DNA from: Aureisphaera galaxeae
GTDB taxonomy: Bacteria > Bacteroidota > Bacteroidia > Flavobacteriales > Flavobacteriaceae
Assembly: GCF_028561275.1 (NCBI RefSeq)
Contig: NZ_JAQQTF010000002.1
Coordinates: 466,812 to 530,811, forward strand
Length of the DNA stretch: 64,000 nucleotides
Direction: 5' to 3'
Both the position numbers and the translations under genes were made by a program. Below are positions 27,501 to 34,166 of the stretch, piece after piece. The notes below the pieces were generated by a model. The model did no database searches, had not been told where the DNA came from, and worked only from the letters and a program-made list of their open reading frames with translations. Positions within the stretch are counted from its first letter, which is position 1, and each line of letters starts with the position of its first letter.

Positions 27501-28940
27501 GTGATGTTGCTGTCGCAAAAACTGGCAAACTTTACCAAGGGTGAAGCCGATGTCTTGCGTAAGGCCATGGGGAAAAAACAGAAGGCTGTACTGGATAAGA
27601 TGAAGCCTAAATTCATTGAGCAGGCCGAAAAGAACGGCCATCCTGCCGAGGTGTTGGAAAAGATTTGGAAAGACTGGGAAGCCTTTGCGAGTTACGCCTT
27701 TAACAAGTCGCACTCTACCTGTTATGCTTGGATTGCCTATCAGACGGCCTATTTAAAGGCACATTATCCTGCCGAATATATGGCGGCGGTGCTATCTAAC
27801 AATATGAACGATATTAAGCAGGTTACTTTCTTTATGGAAGAGTGTAAGCGCATGGGATTGGATGTATTGGGGCCGGACGTAAATGAATCTTTCTATAAGT
27901 TTACCGTGAATGATGAAGGTGCCGTCCGATTTGGTATGGGCGCTATTAAAGGAGTGGGTGGAAATGCCGTGGCTACTATTGTAGAACATCGTAAGGATGG
28001 CAAGTACAAGTCCATTTTCGATTTGTCCAAACGCATCGATCTTAGGGCTGCGAATAAAAAAGCATTTGAAAACCTCGTATTGGCAGGTGGTTTTGACAGT
28101 TTTGGAACACATAGGGCGCAGTATATGCACGATGAAGGGGATGGAGTATTGTTTTTTGAAAAGGTCTTGCGCTATGCGGCAAAATATCAAGAAACCCAGA
28201 ATTCGAGCCAAGTGAGCTTGTTTGGAGATGCCAGTGAGGTGCAAATTCCCGAACCCCAAGTGCCTCCATGCGAAGAATGGGGCACTATGAAGAAATTGAA
28301 GCAGGAGAAGGAAGTAGTCGGAATCTATATTTCGGGGCATCCTTTGGATGACTTTAAGACGGAAGTAGAGAATTTCTGCAACGTAAAGGTGTCCGATTTC
28401 CATGAAATGGAGCGTTTCGTGAACCGTGAAGTATGTTTCGGTGGAATTGTTTCTGAAGTACAGCACCGGGAAAGCAAGCAGGGAAAAGGTTGGGCTATTT
28501 TCACGGTGGAAGATTATGACGATAGTTACGAGTTCAAGATTTTTGGGGAGGAATACCTAAAATGGCGCCATTTCTTGGTGCCCAATTCATTTATCTATGC
28601 CCGCGTATTTGTAAAGGAAGGTTGGGTAAATCGAGATACTGGCAAGAAAGGTGATCCTCGTATGCAGTACAATAATTTTACGATGCTGCATGATGTAATG
28701 GAGCAACAGGCTAGAAAGTTGACCATACAAATGCAAATCGATGAATTGGCCGAAAAGCGAATTGCTTTGTTGAAAGACTTATTCCGAACCCACAAGGGCG
28801 ACAAGCAGCTTCATTTTACCATGTATGATATGAAGGAAAAAGTGAAGTTGAACATGCCCAGCCGAAAGACCAAAGTGGCCATTAGCAAGGAGTTGCTGGA
28901 CGAATTGAAGGAACAAGAAGTGTCTTACAAGCTGAATTAG
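24588..28940 (+). CDS. dnaE: DNA polymerase III alpha subunit with fused N-terminal 3'-5' exonuclease
   Basis: 1450 residues, longer than E. coli DnaE (1160). Residues 1-200 are a DEDD exonuclease like the epsilon subunit: DTETTG with Asp6 and Glu8, NVGFDVNIM (Asp near 105), HNATADVEATTR (about 165-176). From about 260 a PHP domain begins (HLHNHSQFS, first His near 264). The polymerase part has GRGSAAGSAV near 640 and the catalytic aspartates in MPDIDIDFDDEG (Asp680, Asp682). A OB-fold region follows after about 1210 (CFGGIVSEVQHRESKQGKGWAIF). It replicates the chromosome and can proofread in the same chain. Overlaps the DUF3052 gene by 4 bp, convergently. Confidence 0.95.
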   Translation: MYLIFDTETTGLPKNYNAPVTDTDNWPRCIQIAWQLHDDMGRVVSHEDYLIQPDGFDIPYDSERIHGISTDLARERGVPLREASERFIEALSQATYIVGQNVGFDVNIMGCEFYRLGMDNPMPNMPVLDTCTETTAQLCQIPGGRGGKFKLPTLTELHQFLFDVPFSEAHNATADVEATTRCFLELVRRRIFTEEELDVAPDYFETFSKENPQPIAFIGLKHINLKAASDEIRKSLESQTQTTEISSEEIEENIATLQDLPFAHLHNHSQFSILQSTSATKDLVNAAIADGMPAVALTDTGNMMGAFHFTKAVNDYNKSLEEGEEHKAIKAIVGCEFFVCEKHDDKTVKDNGYQIVMLAKNKRGYHNLAKMASIAYTQGFYYVPRIDKEVIEQYKEDIIVLTGSLYGEVPSKVLNIGEKQAEEALLWWKETFGEDLYIEIMRHNQEDEQRVNGTLIEFSKKHDIKLVACNNTYYISKEDANAHDILLCVKDGEKQATPIGRGRGYRYGLPNQEYYFKSQEEVKKLFQDLPEAIANISEIIDKVEPFSLAREVLLPAFDIPEEFQDPMDKEDGGKRGENAYLRHITYEGAKRRYEELTDEIKERLDFELDVIANTGYPGYFLITEDFIREARNMGVSVGPGRGSAAGSAVAYCLGITNIDPIEYDLLFERFLNPDRVSMPDIDIDFDDEGRGKVMDYVINKYGENQVAQIITYGTMAAKSSIRDTARVLDLPLNDADRIAKLIPNMTKLNKIFAMDEKTLRSKFRSDELPKVNELLNLSEGSDLEADTINQAKILEGSVRNTGIHACGVIITPDDITNFVPVATAKDSNLYVTQFDNSVVESAGLLKMDFLGLKTLTLIKDTVKIVWHKHGVELDPDNFPLDDEKTYELFQRGETVGIFQYESPGMQKHMKDLKPTVFADLIAMNALYRPGPMEYIPSFIRRKHGVEEISYDLPAMEEYLKETYGITVYQEQVMLLSQKLANFTKGEADVLRKAMGKKQKAVLDKMKPKFIEQAEKNGHPAEVLEKIWKDWEAFASYAFNKSHSTCYAWIAYQTAYLKAHYPAEYMAAVLSNNMNDIKQVTFFMEECKRMGLDVLGPDVNESFYKFTVNDEGAVRFGMGAIKGVGGNAVATIVEHRKDGKYKSIFDLSKRIDLRAANKKAFENLVLAGGFDSFGTHRAQYMHDEGDGVLFFEKVLRYAAKYQETQNSSQVSLFGDASEVQIPEPQVPPCEEWGTMKKLKQEKEVVGIYISGHPLDDFKTEVENFCNVKVSDFHEMERFVNREVCFGGIVSEVQHRESKQGKGWAIFTVEDYDDSYEFKIFGEEYLKWRHFLVPNSFIYARVFVKEGWVNRDTGKKGDPRMQYNNFTMLHDVMEQQARKLTIQMQIDELAEKRIALLKDLFRTHKGDKQLHFTMYDMKEKVKLNMPSRKTKVAISKELLDELKEQEVSYKLN

Positions 28941-29350
28941 CGATCCTTTAGACGGTATACGAATTTAAGTCCGCTCCAATCTTCGTTTACAGCACATACT
29001 TTTGTGTCCACTAATCCGGCAGCAAGCAAATGATCTCTAACACTTTCCCGATTTATTTCTGATGGAATTTTAGAACTTCCTTTGGGCCAGCTCATCCATA
29101 GCATTCCGGTTTTCTTAAGTAGCGGAATAATAGTGTTGGCGGCTTCTTCCAATTCGTTAAAGGTGGTACAAAAGGCATGGGCAAAATCCAAGGATTCTGG
29201 TATGGGCTGTTTTGGAAAGGTGATATCTTCCGGTAAATCATCAAACAAGGAGGCGTAGGGAAGCGGCTCGTTGTGTACGTAAAGGGAGAATCCCGGTTTT
29301 ATGCCCAGTTTTTTTGCCAATGGAGTTCCAGAGTAGCCTGCTGTTGCCAT
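28937..29350 (-). CDS. DUF3052 family protein
   Basis: 137 residues from ATG 29348-29350 (MATAGYSGTPLAKKLGIKPG), the characteristic start of this family; an upstream frame to 29431 runs into the intergenic repeat. It has a nucleotide-like mixed fold with FCTTFNELEEAANTIIPLLK and WMSWPKGSSKIPSEINRESVRD near 85-110. The function is not known. Ends 4 bp inside dnaE convergently. Confidence 0.8.
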   Translation of the reverse strand: MATAGYSGTPLAKKLGIKPGFSLYVHNEPLPYASLFDDLPEDITFPKQPIPESLDFAHAFCTTFNELEEAANTIIPLLKKTGMLWMSWPKGSSKIPSEINRESVRDHLLAAGLVDTKVCAVNEDWSGLKFVYRLKDR

Positions 29351-29389
29351 ATAGATTGATGTTTGCTTTAAAGGTAGCGAATTTCTCCG

Positions 29390-29505
29390 GGGAGGGATGG
29401 GAGCGGCATCCCCTGTAGTAGAGTTCCTCACTACAGGGATACAGCGGACAGCCCGGCCCTGTCTGTCGGAGCCTTAGCGAAGGCAGGAAGGGACCCGCCA
29501 AACTA
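29390..29505. repeat. Intergenic structured repeat (flavobacterial REP-like element)
   Basis: CCCTGTAGT (29411-29419) and ACTACAGGG (29430-29438) make a perfect hairpin, followed by GCCTTAGCGAAGGC (29471-29484), a second perfect hairpin. GC-rich against its surroundings. The second part shares an AGCGAAG core with palindromes at 32372, 32414 and 34120. Confidence 0.6.
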
Positions 29506-29573
29506 TAGATAAAAACAATCTGCCAATTAGTCAAAGCTATGCTTCCGTTGTAAGTTTTGGAATAAAATTTGAC

Positions 29574-29581
29574 TACTTTTG
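29574..29581 (+). promoter_or_regulatory. -7 box of trxA
   Basis: TACTTTTG fits TAnnTTTG, 25 bp upstream of the ATG. The best TTTG upstream (29556-29559) is only 14 bp away, so the -33 is weak. Confidence 0.5.
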
Positions 29582-29606
29582 CGTAACCTTTAAATATATT
29601 AAGACA

Positions 29607-29927
29607 ATGGCTTTAGAAATAACGGATGCAACATTTGAAGAAACTGTGTTAAAGAGTGACAAACCAGTGATGGTAGACTTTTGGGCTGCTTGGTGTGGAC
29701 CTTGTCGCATGGTAGGACCTGTAATCGACGAGTTGAGCAACGAGTACGAAGGAAAAGCAGTGGTAGGAAAGGTAGATGTAGATGCAAATCAGGAGTTTGC
29801 TGCTAAGTTTGGTGTGCGTAACATCCCAACTGTATTGGTTTTCAATAACGGTGAGTTGGTAGGCCGTCAGGTAGGAGTAGCTCCTAAGAATGTGTATGCC
29901 GAAGCTTTGGATTCACTTTTAAACTAG
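29607..29927 (+). CDS. trxA: Thioredoxin
   Basis: 106 residues, typical length. Active site WCGPC with Cys30 and Cys33, in VDFWAAWCGPCRMVGPVIDE, and the conserved cis-Pro in RNIPTVLVF near 74-76. Reduces protein disulfides in the cytosol using thioredoxin reductase. Single gene with own promoter and terminator. Confidence 0.95.
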   Translation: MALEITDATFEETVLKSDKPVMVDFWAAWCGPCRMVGPVIDELSNEYEGKAVVGKVDVDANQEFAAKFGVRNIPTVLVFNNGELVGRQVGVAPKNVYAEALDSLLN

Positions 29928-29949
29928 AAAAAGAAAAATAGTTTGAATA

Positions 29950-29978
29950 AAGGCTCTCTTTTGGGAGCCTTTTCTTAT
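29950..29978 (+). terminator. trxA terminator
   Basis: AAGGCTCTC and GGGAGCCTT pair round a TTTT loop, then a T-rich run, 23 bp past the stop. Confidence 0.85.
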
Positions 29979-29995
29979 TTTAGTAGGCAGTCAGG

Positions 29996-30050
29996 TCGAG
30001 CGCAGTCGAGACCTTTTTGCTAGAATCTTAGACCTCTCGACTGCGCTCGA
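29996..30050. repeat. Inverted repeat with TCGAGCGCAGTCGAG arms
   Basis: TCGAGCGCAGTCGAG (29996-30010) and CTCGACTGCGCTCGA (30036-30050) are perfect complements with a 25-bp spacer, between trxA and clpP. Its form is that of a dispersed intergenic palindrome common in Flavobacteriia, stated from memory; no second copy lies in this window. Confidence 0.7.
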
Positions 30051-30069
30051 GGGGACAGTAAATTTTACT

Positions 30070-30615
30070 ATGGAAAAAGTATATAAAGTACAGGATCAAA
30101 TAGACAATGTCCTTTTAAAGGATCGAAAAATATTTTTATGGGGAATGGTAGACGACGATAGTGCCAAGCATGTGGTAGATCGTTTGTTGTACTTGGATTC
30201 CCTAAGTAATGAAGAAATCAAGTTATACATTAATAGCCCAGGGGGATATGTGACCTCCGGATTTTCCATGTACGATACCATTAAGGCGGTAAAAAGTCCC
30301 GTTTCGACCATTTGTACTGGATTGGCGGCTTCTATGGGAAGTTTGCTGCTTTCGGCTGGGGAGAAGGGACGTAGGTTCATTCAGCCGCATGCCCGGGTAA
30401 TGATCCATCAGCCCAGCGGCGGAGCCCGAGGACCGGCTAGTGATATTGAAATCACCGCTCAAGAAATCATTAAGACCAAAGAATTGAGTGCACAGATCTT
30501 GGCAGATAACTGTGGCCAGACTTTTGATAAGGTAATGAAGGATTTTAACCGTGACCACTGGATGGGTGCTGAGGAAAGCGTAGAGTACGGTATTGTGGAT
30601 GGAGTTTTGGAGTGA
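30070..30615 (+). CDS. clpP: ClpP-type serine protease subunit
   Basis: 181 residues, slightly shorter than E. coli ClpP. Full catalytic triad visible: Ser88 in GLAASMGSLLLSAG, His113 in RVMIHQPSGG, and Asp162 in FNRDHWMGAEESVEYGIVDG. It is a barrel protease that degrades substrates unfolded by ClpX or ClpC. No clpX gene is adjacent, so this may be a second ClpP, as found in other Bacteroidota. Its stop codon lies inside the first unit of the heptamer array. Confidence 0.88.
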   Translation: MEKVYKVQDQIDNVLLKDRKIFLWGMVDDDSAKHVVDRLLYLDSLSNEEIKLYINSPGGYVTSGFSMYDTIKAVKSPVSTICTGLAASMGSLLLSAGEKGRRFIQPHARVMIHQPSGGARGPASDIEITAQEIIKTKELSAQILADNCGQTFDKVMKDFNRDHWMGAEESVEYGIVDGVLE

Positions 30616-30652
30616 AAGGTGAGGAGTGAAAGGTGAAAAGTGAGAGGTGATT
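30611..30652 (-). repeat. Left heptamer array, six units
   Basis: Six consecutive 7-bp units of the form xGTGAxx, 42 bp in all: AGTGAAA, GGTGAGG, AGTGAAA, GGTGAAA, AGTGAGA, GGTGATT. Read on the minus strand they are xxTCACx units, the inverse of the array at 31026-31067. The clpP stop TGA (30613-30615) falls in the first unit. Confidence 0.85.
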
Positions 30653-30667
30653 AGAGGATTTTAGGAT

Positions 30668-31021
30668 ATGGATCATAAGGAAATGGAGGTGTGGAAGAAA
30701 AGTATGTTGCTGGCAGAAGTGGTGTATGATCTGACTAAAAACTTCCCTGATAATGAAAGATTTGGATTGACAAGTCAAATAAGACGCGCAGTGGTATCCG
30801 TTCCTTCCAATATTGCCGAAGGAGCCGCTAGAATGAGTGATAAGGAATTTATACGGTTTCTAAGTATTGCTATGGGCTCTTTGTCTGAAGTTGAAACTCA
30901 ATACCATTTGGCATTAAGATTTGGTTTCGTTGAAAGAAATAAAAGGATAGAAAAATTGATTGACTCATCTAGAGGATTGATAATAGGAACGCGAAATTAT
31001 TTATTGAAAAAGGCGGTATAA
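30668..31021 (+). CDS. Four-helix-bundle protein of the 23S rRNA-IVP / Avd-like family (TIGR02436)
   Basis: 117 residues, all helical. Motifs match the TIGR02436 family: MEVWKKSMLLAEVVYDLTKNFP at the start, LTSQIRRAVVSVPSNIAEGAARMSDKEF near 34-60 (VSVPSNIAEG is the hallmark), and GSLSEVETQYHLALRFG near 70-86. Family members are found as 23S rRNA intervening-sequence proteins and as accessory proteins Avd of diversity-generating retroelements; a nucleic-acid role is inferred. No reverse transcriptase is present here. The gene sits between two 42-bp heptamer arrays in opposite orientation and is thereby framed as a discrete cassette of about 457 bp. Confidence 0.88.
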   Translation: MDHKEMEVWKKSMLLAEVVYDLTKNFPDNERFGLTSQIRRAVVSVPSNIAEGAARMSDKEFIRFLSIAMGSLSEVETQYHLALRFGFVERNKRIEKLIDSSRGLIIGTRNYLLKKAV

Positions 31022-31025
31022 ATCG

Positions 31026-31067
31026 TCACCCATCACCCATCACGTATCACATATCACGTATCACAGA
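31026..31067 (+). repeat. Right heptamer array, six units
   Basis: Six 7-bp units: TCACCCA, TCACCCA, TCACGTA, TCACATA, TCACGTA, TCACAGA. 42 bp, the same length as the left array, opposite orientation. It begins 5 bp after the stop of the four-helix-bundle gene and ends 4 bp before the DUF58 ATG at 31072. Confidence 0.85.
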
Positions 31068-31071
31068 AAAA

Positions 31072-32001
31072 ATGAATATAGAAAAAGAAATAAACGAAAT
31101 CACTGGGTTTAAGAACCTGGAACTACTGGCTACACAAGTGGTAGAAGGGTTTATTTCTGGTTTGCATAAAAGTCCGTTTCACGGATTTTCGGCCGAGTTT
31201 GCCGAGCACAAAATCTACAACAACGGGGAAAGTACTAAGCATATCGATTGGAAGCTCTACGCCAAAACCGATAAGCTGTATACCAAACGGTACGAAGAAG
31301 AGACCAATTTGCGCTGTCATCTTATTTTAGACAACAGTAGCTCCATGCACTATCCGAAATTGAAGGAGTTTCATATCGATTCCCTCAATAAAATTGGATT
31401 TTCGGCTTTGGCCATTGCTGCCATCATGAATTTGCTGAAGAGGCAACGGGATGCGGTAGGAATGAGTATTTATAGTAATGCTTACGATTACTATGCCCAG
31501 GAAAAAGGAAGTGAACGCCACCATCATATGCTTTTGGCCCAATTGAATCAGGCCATAGCCAATAGAAGGAAGGAAATAACAACAAAAACCTACACCCACC
31601 TGCATTTAATTGCTGAAAAGCTGAAGCGCCGATCCTTGGTGTTTTTGTTTACCGATATGTTTCAGACCGAAACGGAAGAAGAGCAATTGTTTGAGGCGCT
31701 ACAGCATTTAAAGTACAACAAGCACGAAGTGGTTTTGTTCCATACCTATGATGGACAAAAAGAATTGTATTTCGATTTTTCGAATCGGCCCAAGCGTTTT
31801 GTCGATGTGGAGACAGGCGAGCATGTCAATTTATATGCGGATACCATTAAGGAGAATTACCAAAAGGCTGTAGAGGACTATTTCGGGGAATTGGAGCTGA
31901 AATGTGGGCAGTACCGAATTAAATATGTGAAGGCCGATATTAATGAAGGATTCAATAAAATTTTGACCACCTATTTGGTCGAAAGGCAGAAGTTTGGATA
32001 G
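31072..32001 (+). CDS. DUF58 domain protein (von Willebrand A-like)
   Basis: 309 residues. The middle shows the DUF58 hallmark STKHIDWKLYAKTDKLYTKRYEEE near 51-74 and a VWA-like metal site LILDNSSSMHYPKL (DxSxS, about 83-96), then FLFTDMFQTETEEEQ near 190-204. DUF58 genes normally sit with moxR AAA genes in Bat operons; here moxR is not adjacent. Its start is immediately after the right heptamer array, so the insertion probably separated it from clpP or another gene. Confidence 0.82.
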   Translation: MNIEKEINEITGFKNLELLATQVVEGFISGLHKSPFHGFSAEFAEHKIYNNGESTKHIDWKLYAKTDKLYTKRYEEETNLRCHLILDNSSSMHYPKLKEFHIDSLNKIGFSALAIAAIMNLLKRQRDAVGMSIYSNAYDYYAQEKGSERHHHMLLAQLNQAIANRRKEITTKTYTHLHLIAEKLKRRSLVFLFTDMFQTETEEEQLFEALQHLKYNKHEVVLFHTYDGQKELYFDFSNRPKRFVDVETGEHVNLYADTIKENYQKAVEDYFGELELKCGQYRIKYVKADINEGFNKILTTYLVERQKFG

Positions 32002-32158
32002 GGGCGCATTTTTTTCTGAAAATTGTTTGTGAAATAAAAAAGACGTGATATATTTGCATCCGCCTTTGCAATCAAGGTCACACCTTAAAAAGCAAAGTGG
32101 TAACAATTTCTTTTACGCCTAGCTGTTGCTAGGGTCTTTGCAAAAAGATAAGAAAATT

Positions 32159-32232
32159 GGTCTGGTAGTTCAGTTGGTTAGAATACCTGCCTGTCACGCA
32201 GGGGGTCGCGAGTTCGAGTCTCGTCCAGACCG
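32159..32232 (+). tRNA. tRNA-Asp (GTC)
   Basis: Acceptor stem GGTCTGG (32159-32165) pairs with CCAGACC (32225-32231), discriminator G at 32232. Anticodon stem CCTGC / GCAGG encloses a loop with GTC, hence Asp. T-arm has GTTCGAGTC. CCA is not encoded. Confidence 0.95.
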
Positions 32233-32311
32233 CAACAGATTCTGAATCTGGTTCAGAATTACGAAGTTGTGTTGAGATGCAGAAATGCATCGAGTGGTTT
32301 AGAAATAAACC

Positions 32312-32348
32312 AATGAAGAGCTTATCCGTTTGGATGGGCTTTTTTTGT
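32312..32348 (+). terminator. Terminator after tRNA-Asp
   Basis: AGCTTATCC (32319-32327) and GGATGGGCT (32332-32340) then a T run. Same hairpin as at 5451-5478. Confidence 0.85.
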
Positions 32349-32359
32349 TTCTGGGTGTC

Positions 32360-32440
32360 ACATCCATCGAAGCCCTAGCGAAGATGAAGGCTTTTTTTGT
32401 ATCACCCTTCATAGCTTCAGCGAAGAAGGGTTCCTGCCTT
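32360..32440. repeat. Two further AGCGAAG palindromic elements
   Basis: GCCCTAGCGAAG at 32372-32383 is followed by a GGCT-T7 run; GCTTCAGCGAAG at 32414-32425 is nested in the CCCTTC / GAAGGG hairpin at 32405-32430. Both resemble 29471 and 34120. Confidence 0.5.
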
Positions 32441-32460
32441 TTGAAATACCTTACCCAACC

Positions 32461-33972
32461 CTACATATTTTCAATAGCCTGGGTGGGGCGAAGGCGTCTG
32501 GGGCCAATCTTTAAGGTAAGCTCATATTGCTCCTTGGCCTCTTCCATCCTTCCTTGAGCTACAAGCCAGTCGGCATATAGTTCGCGAACCGGTTTTTGAA
32601 TTTTCGGAGGGCCATAACTGAAGCTCATTCCTTCGAAGAGTTCGATAGACTTTAATAAATGGGCTTCTGTCTGTTCTGTATTGCCATTCAACCAGGCCGC
32701 CAAGCCCAATAATTGCTCTATTCTTACTTCAGATTGGGTAATATCCATTTGGTTGGCATCGGCCCTAGAAATGTTAGAACACAGTTTGCTGCTTCCTGCT
32801 TTTATAACAAATTTTTCTCGGTCAATGTTATTCCGAGCTACAAGAATTAAGCTGTCCAACGCATTTGAATTCGCATCCTTAAAAGCTTTCATTCCTTCTA
32901 GAAAATGGTATTGCGACCTAACAGAAACATTGAGGTCTGCCGTTTCAACTGGAATGTCTGCGATTGTAGAATCCCAATCATCCGTTTCCACAAGATAGGT
33001 GCCTTTTAAAAATACCATGTGGGCACGGGAACGTGCAGAAGGCGATTCGCTCATGAATTGTTGCATCTCCCAAACCATTTCGGCCGCTTTTTCCTTATTT
33101 CCTTGCTGAAGATGGCCATATTCCAACCAATGAAAGGCGTGGTATCCACGTGCATTGTTGTCGAGACCCTTGCGTTTCATTCTGCTCAGACTCGCATTAT
33201 AGGAGGCTATGTTGGAAGATACAACTTCGTCCCACATCCCCATGGCAACGTAAATATGTGAAGGCATGTGTAAGGCATGACTGGCATCTGGTGCAACCAC
33301 TGCATATGCATTCGCAGCGTCCAAGGCCATGTAAGCATGCTTTGGGTCGTCATAGGAATGGATGAGGTAGTGTAAAGCCCCAGGGTGATTCGGATTCTCA
33401 GCAATAATCCCTTGGGCGATCACAGCTCCCTTTTCATAAATTTCTTCATTACGTCCTTCAGAAACTGAACCGAGTAGTGAAAGGGCGTAAAATGCAGCCA
33501 CTTCATGATTATCCGGATATTTTTGATGTAGAGACTCCATATACGCCGAGTAATTGTCGTCCCGATCCAACTTTTCTGTTTTTTTGGTATATAATATTTT
33601 CAGGGCCTCAATTAGATCCTTTTCAAGCTGGGTGCAGTTCGCTTTATAGTCCAGCTTTTCAAGTTTTTCCATAATGGGCAAGGCCTTATCGTAATCCTGC
33701 TCACTCCAAAGGCTATGATTATGGGTCATGGCTTCACCCCAATAGGCCATAGCCATTTCCGGATCTGCCAACTGGGCCTCTTTAAAAACCTCTCTGGCAT
33801 CCTCATATTCAAATGAATGCAAAAGCAATAAGCCTTTTTCAAAATGGGCGGCGGCCTGGGGTTTTCCTGTAACCTCAAGTGAAACAACACCTAAAAAGGA
33901 TGGGGAAGGACCATTTTTCTTACAGGACCCTGCGAGAAAAAGAACGATTAAGAGAAGATATATGTTTTTCAT
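32461..33972 (-). CDS. TPR lipoprotein (TTC38-like)
   Basis: 503 residues. Lipobox LAGSC (Cys17) after a short signal peptide, so anchored to a membrane. TPR-like helices run from about 35 to 490. Distinctive segments are PEMAMAYWGEAMTHNHSLW (about 70-88), DAANAYAVVAPDASHALHMPSHIY near 220-243, and NARGYHAFHWLEYGHLQQGN near 273-292, which resemble the TTC38-like family. Function unknown. Isolated gene. Confidence 0.8.
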   Translation of the reverse strand: MKNIYLLLIVLFLAGSCKKNGPSPSFLGVVSLEVTGKPQAAAHFEKGLLLLHSFEYEDAREVFKEAQLADPEMAMAYWGEAMTHNHSLWSEQDYDKALPIMEKLEKLDYKANCTQLEKDLIEALKILYTKKTEKLDRDDNYSAYMESLHQKYPDNHEVAAFYALSLLGSVSEGRNEEIYEKGAVIAQGIIAENPNHPGALHYLIHSYDDPKHAYMALDAANAYAVVAPDASHALHMPSHIYVAMGMWDEVVSSNIASYNASLSRMKRKGLDNNARGYHAFHWLEYGHLQQGNKEKAAEMVWEMQQFMSESPSARSRAHMVFLKGTYLVETDDWDSTIADIPVETADLNVSVRSQYHFLEGMKAFKDANSNALDSLILVARNNIDREKFVIKAGSSKLCSNISRADANQMDITQSEVRIEQLLGLAAWLNGNTEQTEAHLLKSIELFEGMSFSYGPPKIQKPVRELYADWLVAQGRMEEAKEQYELTLKIGPRRLRPTQAIENM

Positions 33973-34089
33973 TTATGAAGAGCCTTTTGATCGGTTTTAC
34001 TTGATTTTCGCTACTATGAAAATACGGAAAATTAGGGAGTTAGATGGATTTGCCGTATGCTGGTCAAATGATGGAAAGATAAATGAAGA

Positions 34090-34150
34090 GCTTATCCGTT
34101 GGTATACCCGCCCGCCGAAGCTTCAGCGAAGGAGGAGGCTTTTTTGTTTG
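34090..34150. repeat. AGCGAAG palindrome inserted in a terminator-like hairpin
   Basis: AGCTTATCCGTTGG (34089-34102) repeats the first arm of the 32319 terminator, but the second arm is replaced by sequence with GCTTCAGCGAAGG (34120-34132), and ends AGGCTTTTTTG. It looks like a terminator with an inserted REP-like element. Confidence 0.5.
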
Positions 34151-34166
34151 TACTAATTTTCAGAAA

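Noticed and set aside
30668-31021. Four-helix-bundle protein considered as the Avd part of a diversity-generating retroelement.
   Set aside because: No reverse transcriptase, template repeat or variable-protein gene lies nearby.
30611-31067. Heptamer arrays considered as a CRISPR array or satellite.
   Set aside because: Units are 7 bp with no spacers; not CRISPR. They are kept as paired flanking arrays.
33962-34156. Open frame between the TPR lipoprotein and LytTR genes.
   Set aside because: It crosses the REP-like element and has no domain or start support; treated as non-coding.
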